From NCBI GenBank assembly GCA_030424825.1, contig JAUHWE010000054.1, positions 1-13,040 on the forward strand: a DNA stretch of 13,040 bases, given 5' to 3'. The notes beneath the pieces are model-generated. The model did no database searches. It was not told the DNA's origin and was given only the letters and a program-made list of their open reading frames with translations. Shown here in pieces: positions 1 through 7,655 of the stretch (its first letter is position 1; each line of letters begins with the position of its first letter). The translations under genes and the position numbers were made by a program. Source of the DNA: Verrucomicrobiia bacterium (GTDB lineage Bacteria > Verrucomicrobiota > Verrucomicrobiia > Opitutales > Opitutaceae).

Positions 1-1285
1 GTATCCCTTGACCGACCGGTCCGTTTTCCACGAATCGCTCCCACACTTCGCCAATCAAATAAATCGATCCCGTCACGAGGATCGGGTTCTCACAGGGAAC
101 GTCTAAAGAGCAGACTCCCTTCGAGGGAAACAGATCAGAAACGGATCCTCTTCTGATTAACCCTGAAAATGAGTTCGGGACAAAGGACTCCAGAGATTCG
201 AACGAAGACGAACGAGCCTGTTGGGGAACGACAAACGTAATGGAATGGGCGAATTGTGCCACTAATGGCACCAGACTTTTGGCCCGCTCGTCTCCCATCA
301 CGCCAATAATGATATCGGGTTTCGCGATGCTTTTTCGGGCCATATCAATCAAATTCTCCTCCAGCCATTGGGCTCCATCAGGATTGTGGGTAACATCGAA
401 TATGATCTTACGATGCTGAAGGGAGTGCTCCTCCCAACGCCCTGGCCAAGAAACCTCTTTCAATGCGGCGGCTGAAAGTTCCAAATCGAGATCAAATCGG
501 GACTGCAACACCTTTGCGACAGTCATGGCTGTTGCCGCGTTTAGCTTCTGGCACCCACCCGTCAGGTTCGTTTTTGGATAAGCCGCAAGGTCATCTCCAA
601 ATTCTTGTGACACGGAAATCAACGCGCTGCCACGTTCCTTGCAAATTGAACGGATGACCGATTCAGCTACCTCTGGAATCCTGCCTATCACCGTAGGGAT
701 TCCCTCCTTAATGATACCCGCCTTCTCGCGAGCAATCGCTTCCAAGGAGTCTCCTAGAATTTCGCAATGGTCCAGACCAATCGAAGTAATCACTGAAATC
801 TCAGGTAGGACCACATTCGAGGCGTCCAATCGTCCCCCGAGACCCACTTCAACAATTGCAAGGTCTACTTTTTCACGCTGGAAGTGCCGGAAGGCCATCG
901 CGGTCATGAACTCAAAGAAGCTGGGATGCATTTCTGGATTCCACTCAGCAATCGCTTCAGCTTCCACCAAAAGCTCGTTGGTGTAATTGAGAATCTGCGA
1001 CTCGTCCAAAATCGATCGGTTTACTTGAATCCGCTCTCCTTGACGCACTAAATGGGGAGAGGTTGAGAGCCCCGTCTGATATCCATGAGCACGAAACATC
1101 GCCTCCAGCATCGCCGCCGTGGAACCTTTGCCATTTGTACCGGCAATATGGATTATGGGGTACGAATTCTGCGGATTCCCAAGAGCATTCGCGAAATGCA
1201 CCATCCGCTCTAAACCGTAGGTAGAGCCTCTATTTTTGAGAGAATAAAGCCAGTCGCGGGCCTCTTCGTACGTTTTGAGTTCCAT
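1..1285 (-). CDS. folC: Bifunctional dihydrofolate synthase / folylpolyglutamate synthase (3' end cut by window edge)
   Basis: Cytoplasmic Mur-ligase-like ATPase that joins glutamate to dihydropteroate and adds further glutamates to reduced folates. I translated the minus strand from the ATG at 1285: 428 codons are open to the window edge with no stop. Since family members are usually about 420-430 residues, only a few residues should be missing. Visible motifs are the P-loop GTNGKGS (about residues 49-55), a folate-binding-type segment VEVGLGGRLDASNV, the ligase segment GLDHCEILGDS, then KAGIIKEGIP, FDVTHNPDGA and a terminal VTGSIYLIGE. The N-terminus MELKTYEEARDWLYSL is normal for FolC and supports this start, although no good Shine-Dalgarno precedes it. 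It follows accD by 98 bases in the same direction, an arrangement also known from E. coli, so the two are probably co-transcribed. Function is confident; the exact C-terminus lies outside the window. Confidence 0.93.
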   Translation of the reverse strand, partial: MELKTYEEARDWLYSLKNRGSTYGLERMVHFANALGNPQNSYPIIHIAGTNGKGSTAAMLEAMFRAHGYQTGLSTSPHLVRQGERIQVNRSILDESQILNYTNELLVEAEAIAEWNPEMHPSFFEFMTAMAFRHFQREKVDLAIVEVGLGGRLDASNVVLPEISVITSIGLDHCEILGDSLEAIAREKAGIIKEGIPTVIGRIPEVAESVIRSICKERGSALISVSQEFGDDLAAYPKTNLTGGCQKLNAATAMTVAKVLQSRFDLDLELSAAALKEVSWPGRWEEHSLQHRKIIFDVTHNPDGAQWLEENLIDMARKSIAKPDIIIGVMGDERAKSLVPLVAQFAHSITFVVPQQARSSSFESLESFVPNSFSGLIRRGSVSDLFPSKGVCSLDVPCENPILVTGSIYLIGEVWERFVENGPVGQGI

Positions 1286-1383
1286 TTTCAATCAGAAGGA
1301 CCAGCGCTCGTGGCAGGTCGCAGGTTGGTAATTACGGATCTACTAACGCGACGCGGCGGGACGCCCCCCCTACTGTGGACCCA

Positions 1384-2244
1384 CTAGGCGGTCTTGGGCT
1401 GAACTTTCAAATACAAGGCAGAAAGAATATCCCGTAAACGGTCCTTCATTTCCCTTCGGTCCACAATCATATCGATCAGTCCCCGGTCGAGAAGGAACTC
1501 CGCAGTCTGAAATCCCTCTGGAAGGTCCTCATTGGTCGCTTCCTTGATAACGCGTCGACCCGCAAATCCAATCAATGCTCCCGGCTCAGAAATAATGACA
1601 TCTCCCAGCGCTGCATAGCTCGCGGTCACCCCCCCTGTGGTCGGGTTTGTCAATACGGAGACAAACGGGATCTTGGCCTTGGCAAGTTTAGCCAACGCCG
1701 CACTGGTTTTTGCCATCTGCATTAAACTCAGGATACCTTCCTGCATTCGAGCGCCCCCCGAACAGGAAACAATAATGCAAGGAATTTTCTTTTCCAAAGA
1801 ACGCTCAATCGCTCGCGTGATCTTCTCTCCCGCTACAGAACCAAGGGAACCACCCCCAAACTTGAAATCCATAACGGCTATGGATACGGGAATTCCGTAA
1901 ATTTTGCCCAAGCCGTCTATGACAGAATCGTTCAACCCAGTGGCCTTTTGATAGGTCGCAATCCGGTCCTTGTACGTTTTCTGGTCCTTGAATTCCAACG
2001 GATCCGTCGGTTTCAACTCCTTATCCTTTTCATCCCAACTTCCTTCATCGAGCAGGAATCCGAGCCGCTTGCGGCTGCTAATGGGAAAATGGAATCCGCT
2101 CTTGGGAACCACATTCTGGTTCTGCTCAAGCTCCTTGTTGTAAATGATCTCCCCCGAAGCGGGGCATTTCTGCCACAAGCCCTGCGGAATGTCCTTTTTC
2201 TTCACCTGAACGGTGGAGTACTTTGGTTTATGGAAAATAGGCAT
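1384..2244 (-). CDS. accD: Acetyl-CoA carboxylase carboxyltransferase subunit beta, with degenerate zinc ribbon
   Basis: Beta half of the carboxyltransferase that pairs with AccA to move CO2 from biotinylated AccB to acetyl-CoA, the first committed step of fatty acid synthesis. The crotonase-like domain is well kept: [64 protein letters not shown] and the end region [12 protein letters not shown]. The 286-residue length fits the family. It aligns without gaps to the E. coli N-terminus as I recall it, placing Cys27 in KCPASG, but Ser30, Val46 and Ser49 (VVPKSG) sit where E. coli has the other three zinc-binding cysteines, so a normal Cys4 ribbon cannot form. No accA is in the window. Start ATG at 2244 gives the usual N-terminus; the ribosome site is weak. 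It lies 35 bases after the comF stop and ahead of folC. Confidence 0.96.
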   Translation of the reverse strand: MPIFHKPKYSTVQVKKKDIPQGLWQKCPASGEIIYNKELEQNQNVVPKSGFHFPISSRKRLGFLLDEGSWDEKDKELKPTDPLEFKDQKTYKDRIATYQKATGLNDSVIDGLGKIYGIPVSIAVMDFKFGGGSLGSVAGEKITRAIERSLEKKIPCIIVSCSGGARMQEGILSLMQMAKTSAALAKLAKAKIPFVSVLTNPTTGGVTASYAALGDVIISEPGALIGFAGRRVIKEATNEDLPEGFQTAEFLLDRGLIDMIVDRREMKDRLRDILSALYLKVQPKTA

Positions 2245-2279
2245 AGTCGAATTTCGTTACCTTGACCAAAACTCCATAT

Positions 2280-3017
2280 TCACCCGTGACCGATAGTCAA
2301 TACGTCTACCCGTTTTGCTCCGGCTTTTCGTAAAACGGACGCGCAAGCATTGAGCGTCGAACCGGTTGTAAACACATCATCAACAAGGATATAGCGTTGT
2401 AATGGCTCAATCGTTCCTTTGGGGCTGATTGAAAAGGCATTTCTCAGGTTTCGATACCGGTCTTTTCGGTTGAATTGCGTTTGCGACGGTGTGTCCACGG
2501 TACGGTCAAGCAGGCAAGTAGAAGTCGCACAGTTGAAGCGTTTGCCAATCTCTCGCGCAACCAGCTCGCTTTGATTGTACCCGCGTTCCCTCAGTTTCCG
2601 AGCATGCAGCGGTACCGGGACCAATATCGCGTCTTCGAGATAGTCAACCAAACCCTCTGCATACTCCGCAATTTTCGCGAGGTCATCAAGCGCCCAAAGA
2701 GCATTCTCATATTTGAGCGCATATACCAGGTCGCGAACAGATCCTCGAAACAGGCTAATCGACCACCCTCGGGAAAAACGCGGCCTCAGCCTTGAGCAAT
2801 GCTGGCAATCGCCATGGGATTCCACTGCTCCAAAGAACGGATACCCGCAGGTCAAACAACGGGGGTCCTCTACGATATGAATCTTTGCGAAGCACCGATC
2901 GCATACATGCGGCAATGCCGTCCCGTCTACCATATCGCCACAACTCACACAACTCGGAGGGAACGCCACATCAAGTACCCCCGCCCCGAAACCCAATGCT
3001 TTTCGAATCAGATTCAT
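2280..3017 (-). CDS. comF: ComF/GntX-family phosphoribosyltransferase-like protein
   Basis: Double zinc-finger plus type I phosphoribosyltransferase fold. Relatives include ComF of competence systems (DNA uptake, interacting with DprA and the ComFA helicase) and GntX; many bacteria carry one without proven competence. From the ATG at 3017 the product has 245 residues. Four CxxC pairs lie at Cys23/26, 39/42, 54/57 and 71/74, and the PRPP-binding loop LVDDVFTTGST is near residues 211-221. LVPVPLHARKLRERGYNQSE is the typical mid-protein segment. An upstream TTG at 3065 and ATG at 3050 are in frame, but the extra residues look non-native and MNLIRKALGFGAGVLDVAFP matches the usual ComF N-terminus, so I prefer 3017. 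It sits between truA and accD on the same strand. No other competence gene is present, so a role in DNA uptake is unproven. Confidence 0.9.
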   Translation of the reverse strand: MNLIRKALGFGAGVLDVAFPPSCVSCGDMVDGTALPHVCDRCFAKIHIVEDPRCLTCGYPFFGAVESHGDCQHCSRLRPRFSRGWSISLFRGSVRDLVYALKYENALWALDDLAKIAEYAEGLVDYLEDAILVPVPLHARKLRERGYNQSELVAREIGKRFNCATSTCLLDRTVDTPSQTQFNRKDRYRNLRNAFSISPKGTIEPLQRYILVDDVFTTGSTLNACASVLRKAGAKRVDVLTIGHG

Positions 3018-3113
3018 CCGTGTAACAGTATTGTGAGTATGCGTTACCATCTCGCAATAGGGCAACTCAGAAAGTCATATCGGCCGATGGAGGGTTTACC
3101 AAGTCGGTTCAGC

Positions 3114-3131
3114 TGATCCTCACAAGGATCA
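3114..3131. repeat. Perfect 7-bp hairpin between truA and comF
   Basis: TGATCCT, a four-base CACA spacer, then AGGATCA, placed 31 bases beyond the truA stop on the minus strand. No T-tract follows on either strand, so it is not a standard intrinsic terminator. It could stabilise the truA 3' end or attenuate read-through into comF, or be chance. Confidence 0.4.
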
Positions 3132-3161
3132 ATGCCCACCCAATCGTGCCCATCGTTGCCC

Positions 3162-3893
3162 TTAATAATATACCTTTTTCAAACAAAGCCCTTTTGCCGG
3201 AGCCACAAAAACCATGGGCGTCCTTTTAGCGGTCTTCAAAAGCATAGAAAAACCATCTAAGGATAATCGCCCCAGTCCCACGTTTGCGATCGTGCCCGCC
3301 AAACTCCGCACCATCTTATATAGGAATCCGTCGGCCTGAAAATTGAGAGACAAGAAGTTTCCTTCCTGCAACATTTCCGATCGGCACATTTTTCGAACAG
3401 TCGATTCATATTCGATACCGCGATTCGCAGCAAACGCTCCAAAATCATGACTCCCCTTGAGCTGACTAATTGCTCGAGCCATCGCCTCGAAATCCAGATC
3501 GCCATACAAAGCCCAGCTATATCGAGCCTCCAATGCCGTTGCCCGCCCTAGGTAGATTCTATATTGATACCATTTGGATACAGCGGAGAAACGAGCGTGA
3601 AAATCATCATCTACTTTCTCTGCAAATACAGGTGTGACGGAATCTGGCAACAATGAGCGCATCGCCTCGAGCAGTGATTGCGGATCGTGCTTCCAATCAA
3701 AATCGAAATGAAACACCTGCTCCTTTGCATGTACACCCGCATCCGTTCGACCACTTCCAATCACCTTTGTCTCTTTCTTGAATATCTCGGAAAGGCACTC
3801 CTCGATAATTTGCTGAATTGACATTGGTCCATCTTGGGTCTGCCAACCGGAGTAGTCGGTACCGTCATAGGAACATCCACACTTCCATCTCAT
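3162..3893 (-). CDS. truA: tRNA pseudouridine(38-40) synthase TruA
   Basis: Isomerises uridines 38-40 of the tRNA anticodon stem-loop to pseudouridine; cytoplasmic, works as a homodimer. At 243 residues it has family length. The N-terminal YDGTDYSGWQTQ segment (residues 9-20) and the catalytic motif GSGRTDAGVHA (46-56, catalytic Asp51) are intact. So are the later SAVSKWYQYRI, LKGSHDFGAFA and DGFLYKMVRSLAGTI segments, the last being the TruA C-terminal hallmark. The ATG at 3893 is the only sensible start because conserved sequence begins within a few residues. It lies downstream of ruvX with a 189-base gap that may hold its own promoter, and upstream of comF. Confidence 0.96.
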   Translation of the reverse strand: MRWKCGCSYDGTDYSGWQTQDGPMSIQQIIEECLSEIFKKETKVIGSGRTDAGVHAKEQVFHFDFDWKHDPQSLLEAMRSLLPDSVTPVFAEKVDDDFHARFSAVSKWYQYRIYLGRATALEARYSWALYGDLDFEAMARAISQLKGSHDFGAFAANRGIEYESTVRKMCRSEMLQEGNFLSLNFQADGFLYKMVRSLAGTIANVGLGRLSLDGFSMLLKTAKRTPMVFVAPAKGLCLKKVYY

Positions 3894-4082
3894 AGAATGC
3901 GCCTATTCCAATAGAATCTTATCACAGATAAATCCGAGAAATGAAGAATAGCAAAACTCATTCTAAAATTGAATACGAATGTTCTTCTTTCGGGCAATCT
4001 GCGAATACGCCAAGCGCTTTGCCCAGCGACAGATGGTCCTGAAAATATCGATCACACTCCGTTTCTCCCTGTTCTCTCAATT

Positions 4083-4532
4083 TTACAAATCATCGATCTC
4101 TTCATCGGACTCAAGCTCCGGCAGTTCTACTCTTTGATCCAAGAAGTCCTGCAATATCAATGCCGCCGCGGCTGAATCAAGTTTCCCCGAACGCCTCAAG
4201 GCATCATCCCGTCTTTTTTTAAAGCCTTTGGAAGCTTCGTTAGAAGTAAGCCGCTCGTCAATACGATGAACCGGCAATGATATTCGCTGAAGCACTTTCT
4301 CGATAAACGCATCTACTTCTTTGGCCTTAAAGCCAATAGACCCATCCATATTGTAGGGGTAGCCAAAAACAAGATCGGTCACCCTTCTCGACTTTGCAAT
4401 TTTGACGATATGTTCAATCCGTTCCGATTCGAGATCCTCGACAGCCGCGTCGAGCGGAGTGGCAACTCCGATCTCGTCCCCGTAACTCAATCCCACTCTT
4501 CGCTCCCCAAAATCGATTCCAATACAGCGCAT
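4083..4532 (-). CDS. ruvX: Putative pre-16S rRNA nuclease YqgF / Holliday junction resolvase-like RuvX
   Basis: Small RNase H-fold nuclease implicated in maturation of the 16S rRNA 5' end; once proposed as a Holliday junction resolvase. From the ATG at 4532 it has 149 residues, about family length. Conserved blocks are GIDFGERRVGLS (residues 5-16, acidic Asp7), LVFGYPYNMDGSIG, HRIDERLTSNEA (Asp92/Glu93) and LDSAAAALILQDFLD (Asp119), giving the usual acidic active site. In-frame TTG codons at 4544 and 4535 would add only MFQL-like residues; the ATG matches the family start. The acidic C-terminal tail (ELPELESDEEIDDL) is not part of the fold. It follows manC by 47 bases and is probably in the same transcript. 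Confidence 0.92.
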   Translation of the reverse strand: MRCIGIDFGERRVGLSYGDEIGVATPLDAAVEDLESERIEHIVKIAKSRRVTDLVFGYPYNMDGSIGFKAKEVDAFIEKVLQRISLPVHRIDERLTSNEASKGFKKRRDDALRRSGKLDSAAAALILQDFLDQRVELPELESDEEIDDL

Positions 4533-4579
4533 CAATTGAAACAAGAAGACCGATTTAAAAAATTAAAAAACAGATTGAT

Positions 4580-5653
4580 CTATACCCGGTCCGGTTCCAA
4601 CCCTTTCACAAGGTCCTTTATTCTTTGGGCTTCGTCTTTCTTGCACACGAGTGTCGCGTCTTTGGTATGAACCACGATGAGATCCTCCACTCCAACCAAC
4701 GCCAATAGGTGCCCCTTCTCGCCCACTACAATATTGCCACTGCTCGCTTCGAATACCGCTTCTCCATCGGCCACGTTTCCATTGGCATCCTTCGGGAAAT
4801 GGCGTTCGATGGCGGGCCATGCTCCCACGTCGTCCCAATCAAACGTTGCCGCCAAGGTTACGACATTGTCCGCCTTTTCCATCACCGCGAAATCGATCGA
4901 GATCTTTTCCAGATTCGGGTACAGTTCAACCAGGAGCCGATCGAGATCCACCCCTTCATTTAACCGATTCTCGATCTCAATCAATCCTGACATCAACTCG
5001 GGCGTAAACTGGGTCAGCGCATTCGATATTGCCTGAACGCTCCAAACGAACATGCCTGCGTTCCAATAGTAGTCGCCGCTTTCCAAATACGCTTTCGCGG
5101 TTTCCAAAACCGGCTTCTCTTTGAATTCCACGACTTTGAACACTTCAACACCCTTGTGCTCGCTGACCGATTCGCCCTTTTGAATATAGCCGTATCCTAT
5201 TGCTGGTTCGGTAGGAGTAATGCCAATGGTCACTAGTCTAGAGCATTCCTCCGCCGCCAGAAATGCAACATTCAACGCCTTTTGAAAACCCGCAAAGTCC
5301 TGTATGAACGCATCAGCGGGCAACATCGCCAAGGACGCTTCGGGATCTTTCTGCTTGATCAAAAGCATCGCCAAGCCCACGGCGGCGGCGGTATCCCGGC
5401 CAACGGGCTCTGCCACTATATTTTCTTTGGGCAAACTTGGGCACACTTCGCGTACACCCTCCATTTGCTCCACATTCGTAATAACGAATATATTCTCGGG
5501 TTCGATGAATCCTTCCAATCGATCGACCGTTTGAGTCAGCATTGGCTTATCGCCTACGATGGGCAACAAGTGCTTGGGACGTTTCAGCCTACTTGCAGGC
5601 CAAAAGCGTTCTCCCTTTCCACCTGCCATAATCACTACAAATCGTTCTGCCAT
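4580..5653 (-). CDS. manC: Mannose-1-phosphate guanylyltransferase (GDP-mannose pyrophosphorylase)
   Basis: Makes GDP-mannose from mannose 1-phosphate and GTP, the precursor of mannosylated or fucosylated surface polysaccharides. The nucleotidyltransferase signature AGGKGERFWPASR is at residues 10-22, followed by KRPKHLLPI, the EPVGRDTA block (82-89), LPADAFI (111-117), IGYGYI, the FKEKP motif (177-181), YWNAGMFVW and FDWDDVGAW. At 357 residues it is the short form without the C-terminal phosphomannose isomerase domain found in long ManC/AlgA enzymes. The ATG at 5653 is preceded by GGATGGGAC, a modest ribosome site lying close to the start. It is the first gene of the minus-strand housekeeping block and is divergent from the MoeB-like gene across 159 bases. 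No other polysaccharide gene is in view. Confidence 0.95.
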   Translation of the reverse strand: MAERFVVIMAGGKGERFWPASRLKRPKHLLPIVGDKPMLTQTVDRLEGFIEPENIFVITNVEQMEGVREVCPSLPKENIVAEPVGRDTAAAVGLAMLLIKQKDPEASLAMLPADAFIQDFAGFQKALNVAFLAAEECSRLVTIGITPTEPAIGYGYIQKGESVSEHKGVEVFKVVEFKEKPVLETAKAYLESGDYYWNAGMFVWSVQAISNALTQFTPELMSGLIEIENRLNEGVDLDRLLVELYPNLEKISIDFAVMEKADNVVTLAATFDWDDVGAWPAIERHFPKDANGNVADGEAVFEASSGNIVVGEKGHLLALVGVEDLIVVHTKDATLVCKKDEAQRIKDLVKGLEPDRV

Positions 5654-5692
5654 GTCCCATCCAAATCTGACACCAGGCGCTCAAGGTCAATG

Positions 5693-5720
5693 ATTAATGA
5701 CGCTTCGAACGTTCTCCCAA
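5693..5720 (-). promoter_or_regulatory. Possible sigma-70-type promoter for manC
   Basis: On the minus strand TTGGGA (5720-5715) and ATTAAT (5698-5693) are 16 bases apart, each matching the consensus at 4 of 6 positions, about 40 bases before the manC ATG. The position suits the first gene of the block, but the match is mediocre. Confidence 0.28.
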
Positions 5721-5745
5721 CACGTATTCACCTAGAATCTGGGAG

Positions 5746-5776
5746 ATGACTTTATCTATGGAAATTCGATTACAAT
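5746..5776 (+). promoter_or_regulatory. Possible promoter for the moeB-rhodanese gene
   Basis: TACAAT at 5771-5776 matches the -10 consensus at 5 of 6 positions, 36 bases before the ATG at 5813. The best upstream partner is ATGACT at 5746-5751, 19 bases away, which is long and only 4 of 6. The -10 element is the more credible half. Confidence 0.3.
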
Positions 5777-5812
5777 TGCTCTATCTTCCCCGATTCCTAT
5801 CAACCGAAATCA

Positions 5813-6985
5813 ATGAGCCACCACTCTAACAGTCTCAATTCTGAGGAACTAGCCCGTTACAGTCGTCACATCTTACTTGAAGAAATCGGTGTGGACGGAC
5901 AGGAAAAGCTAAAAAAGTCTCGAGTTCTCGTTATTGGAGCCGGAGGTCTCGGAAGTCCCGTTTCCATGTATTTGGCGGCAGCGGGTGTCGGAACCCTCGG
6001 CATCGCGGATTTCGACAAAGTGGAATTACACAACCTACAACGTCAACTGCTTCACGGAACTAATGATATCGACTCTCTAAAAACCCAGTCAGCTCGTGCA
6101 CGGCTTAGAGACATTAATCCGCATGTTTCGATTGTTTTACATGAATCAGGAGTAACGCCTCAAAACGCGATCAACCTATTTGGCCAATACGATCTCGTTG
6201 TAGACGGTTCGGACAATTTCAGTACCCGCTACCTAAATAACGACGCCTCATACTTTTCCAAGACGCCCCTCGTCTATGGGAGTATTTTCAAGTTCGAAGG
6301 ACAGGTATCCCTATTTAACAATTCTCATGAGGCGCCATGTTACCGTTGCCTCTTTCCCGAACCACCCCCTCCAGGAAGCGTTCCCAATTGTGGCGAGGCT
6401 GGCGTACTTGGAGCGCTCTGCGGCATTATTGGCAGCTTGCAAGCGCTCGAAGCGATAAAGCAAATATTGCGGATTGGGGACTCCCTCTCGGGCAGCTTGC
6501 TAGTTCTCGATACTTTGTCTATGAGAACCCGTAAACTGAAAATCAAGAAAGACCCTCAATGTCCCCTTTGCGGACAATCACCCGCCATCAAAGAAATTCT
6601 CGCAGATTCGTATCAAGATAATTGCGACCTTGAAGAACCTATTTCAGAAAGCATGGAAAACAACTCCCACCCAATCGAAATCGACGTATCGGAGGCAAAC
6701 CGCCTGCTACAATCCGGCGAAGCAACGCTAATTGACGTTCGTGAACCCTACGAAAACGACATATGCAAGATCGAAAAATCGATACTTATTCCGATGAATA
6801 CAATCCCTAGCAACTTGGATCAAGTACCCACATCGGGCCCTGTGCTGCTTTGCTGCCATCACGGTTCACGCAGCATGCAAGTCACTCAATATCTTCGCCA
6901 GAACGGATACTCCAATGCAATCAATGTCGCTGGCGGCATCGATGCCTGGGCACGGAATATAGATACAAGTCTACAGCGGTATTAA
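5813..6985 (+). CDS. moeB: E1-like adenylyltransferase fused to rhodanese (MoeB/MoeZ/MOCS3-type)
   Basis: The N-terminal ThiF/MoeB domain activates the C-terminal glycine of a ubiquitin-like sulfur carrier (MoaD, ThiS or relatives) by adenylation; the C-terminal rhodanese can supply persulfide sulfur to make the thiocarboxylate used for molybdopterin, thiamine or related products. The nucleotide-binding GAGGLGS is at residues 42-48, zinc cysteines are at 176/179 and 250/253, and the probable catalytic cysteine is Cys193 (PNCGEAGVLG). The rhodanese spans about 288-385, with IDVREPYE and the active-site loop CHHGSRS starting at Cys348. Both active sites look intact. At 390 residues it has the length of MoeZ-like fusions. 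The ATG at 5813 begins just ahead of the conserved LARYSRHILLEEIG segment. It is the only plus-strand gene here and no carrier protein or cofactor pathway gene adjoins it, so which carrier it serves is unknown. Confidence 0.93.
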   Translation: MSHHSNSLNSEELARYSRHILLEEIGVDGQEKLKKSRVLVIGAGGLGSPVSMYLAAAGVGTLGIADFDKVELHNLQRQLLHGTNDIDSLKTQSARARLRDINPHVSIVLHESGVTPQNAINLFGQYDLVVDGSDNFSTRYLNNDASYFSKTPLVYGSIFKFEGQVSLFNNSHEAPCYRCLFPEPPPPGSVPNCGEAGVLGALCGIIGSLQALEAIKQILRIGDSLSGSLLVLDTLSMRTRKLKIKKDPQCPLCGQSPAIKEILADSYQDNCDLEEPISESMENNSHPIEIDVSEANRLLQSGEATLIDVREPYENDICKIEKSILIPMNTIPSNLDQVPTSGPVLLCCHHGSRSMQVTQYLRQNGYSNAINVAGGIDAWARNIDTSLQRY

Positions 6986-7172
6986 GATAGCGAATAAAAC
7001 AGAAGTCCCATCACCAACCTCAATGAGAACGCTCGAATAGTCAGAGAGAGAGACTATTTCAAAACCTCAGGGCGATCTCATCGACATTCTCAAGCAGGGC
7101 AACGTTCGTCACCGAATTGCGAGCCATGGCCTCCCTCGTGCAATAGATTCACAGTCTAGGCGCCGTGCTCCC

Positions 7173-7203
7173 AAACAAAAAACCCACTCGGGTGAGTGGG
7201 TTT
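7173..7203 (-). terminator. Rho-independent terminator of the histone-like HTH gene
   Basis: A 10-bp perfect stem (7180-7189 with 7194-7203, core ACCCACTC/GAGTGGGT) with a 4-base loop. On the minus strand it is followed by TTTTTTGTTT, a proper U-tract, beginning 25 bases after the stop of the 7229-7639 gene. In the plus direction the U-tract is poor, so termination of the MoeB-like gene here would be inefficient. Confidence 0.88.
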
Positions 7204-7228
7204 CGTAAAATACACGAGAACGAGTCTA

Positions 7229-7639
7229 TTATTTGCGAGACTTGGTGAGTCCGGCTGCTTTCTTAATATTATGCAAAGTTGGAACCGAAACGCCGAACTT
7301 AGATGCGATCGCAGCGCCTGTTCCACCTGCTTTAAGAGCCGCGATAATGCCATTCTTCAACTCTGGAGTGATAACGGTACGCTTCGCGCGCTTTTTAGCG
7401 CCTTTCTTCACTGACTTCTTTGCCGCCTTCTTCGATTTGGCTGCCTTGCGGCCGCTAGCCTTTTTTGGAGCAGCTCCGCCAAGTGACTCGAGTGCCTCAA
7501 TCAATTCACGACGTGTTTCGAAACCCGCTTCTTTGTGAAGGTTCGAAATTCTCGCCTTTTGTTCCGCCGCCGCCTTCTTTTCGAGAGCAGCGAGCTTTGA
7601 CTTAGTTTCCTTTATTGCTTTAAGCGTGTTTGAAATCAT
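7229..7639 (-). CDS. Histone H1-like Lys/Ala-rich helix-turn-helix protein, candidate nucleoid-associated protein
   Basis: I do not recognise a named family. The 136-residue product has three parts. Residues 1-37 form a charged helix likely to be a coiled coil (TLKAIKETKSKLAALEKKAA), followed by a short GFETRRELIEALESLGG helix. Residues 56-88 are almost entirely Lys, Ala, Arg, Gly and Ser, like bacterial histone H1-type tails such as chlamydial Hc1. Residues 91-130 form a compact helix-turn-helix resembling resolvase/transposase DNA-binding modules (IIAALKAGGTGAAIASKF, then GVSVPTLHNIKKAAGL). I infer a small DNA-binding protein that oligomerises through its N-terminus: a chromatin protein or a regulator. 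It stands alone, has a strong terminator 25 bases downstream and a 199-base A/T-rich upstream region with repeated boxes that could be autoregulatory. No clear Shine-Dalgarno precedes the ATG at 7639. The alternative, a domesticated piece of a recombinase, is less likely because of the tidy architecture. Confidence 0.82.
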   Translation of the reverse strand: MISNTLKAIKETKSKLAALEKKAAAEQKARISNLHKEAGFETRRELIEALESLGGAAPKKASGRKAAKSKKAAKKSVKKGAKKRAKRTVITPELKNGIIAALKAGGTGAAIASKFGVSVPTLHNIKKAAGLTKSRK

Positions 7640-7655
7640 GGGGGATCACCAAATT

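Noticed and set aside
639..986. Open frame on the plus strand inside folC
   Set aside because: Antisense shadow: the minus strand here encodes conserved FolC motifs without interruption.
4677..5036. Open frame on the plus strand opposite manC
   Set aside because: Low-complexity Ser/Thr/Arg-rich shadow of conserved nucleotidyltransferase sequence.
5282..5749. 155-codon plus-strand frame spanning manC's 5' part and the intergenic region
   Set aside because: Mostly antisense to the manC signature region, with no recognisable domain; it would also cross the putative divergent promoters.
7036..7058. AATAGTC/GACTATT hairpin after the MoeB-like gene as its terminator
   Set aside because: Only a 7-bp A/T-rich stem with a 9-base loop and three Ts after it; too weak to call.
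6986..7172. Coding-like frame in the gap after moeB (segment reading DLIDILKQGNVRHRIA)
   Set aside because: It lacks a usable start in frame because a TAG follows the only nearby ATG after five codons, and it shows no recognisable family, so chance or eroded sequence.
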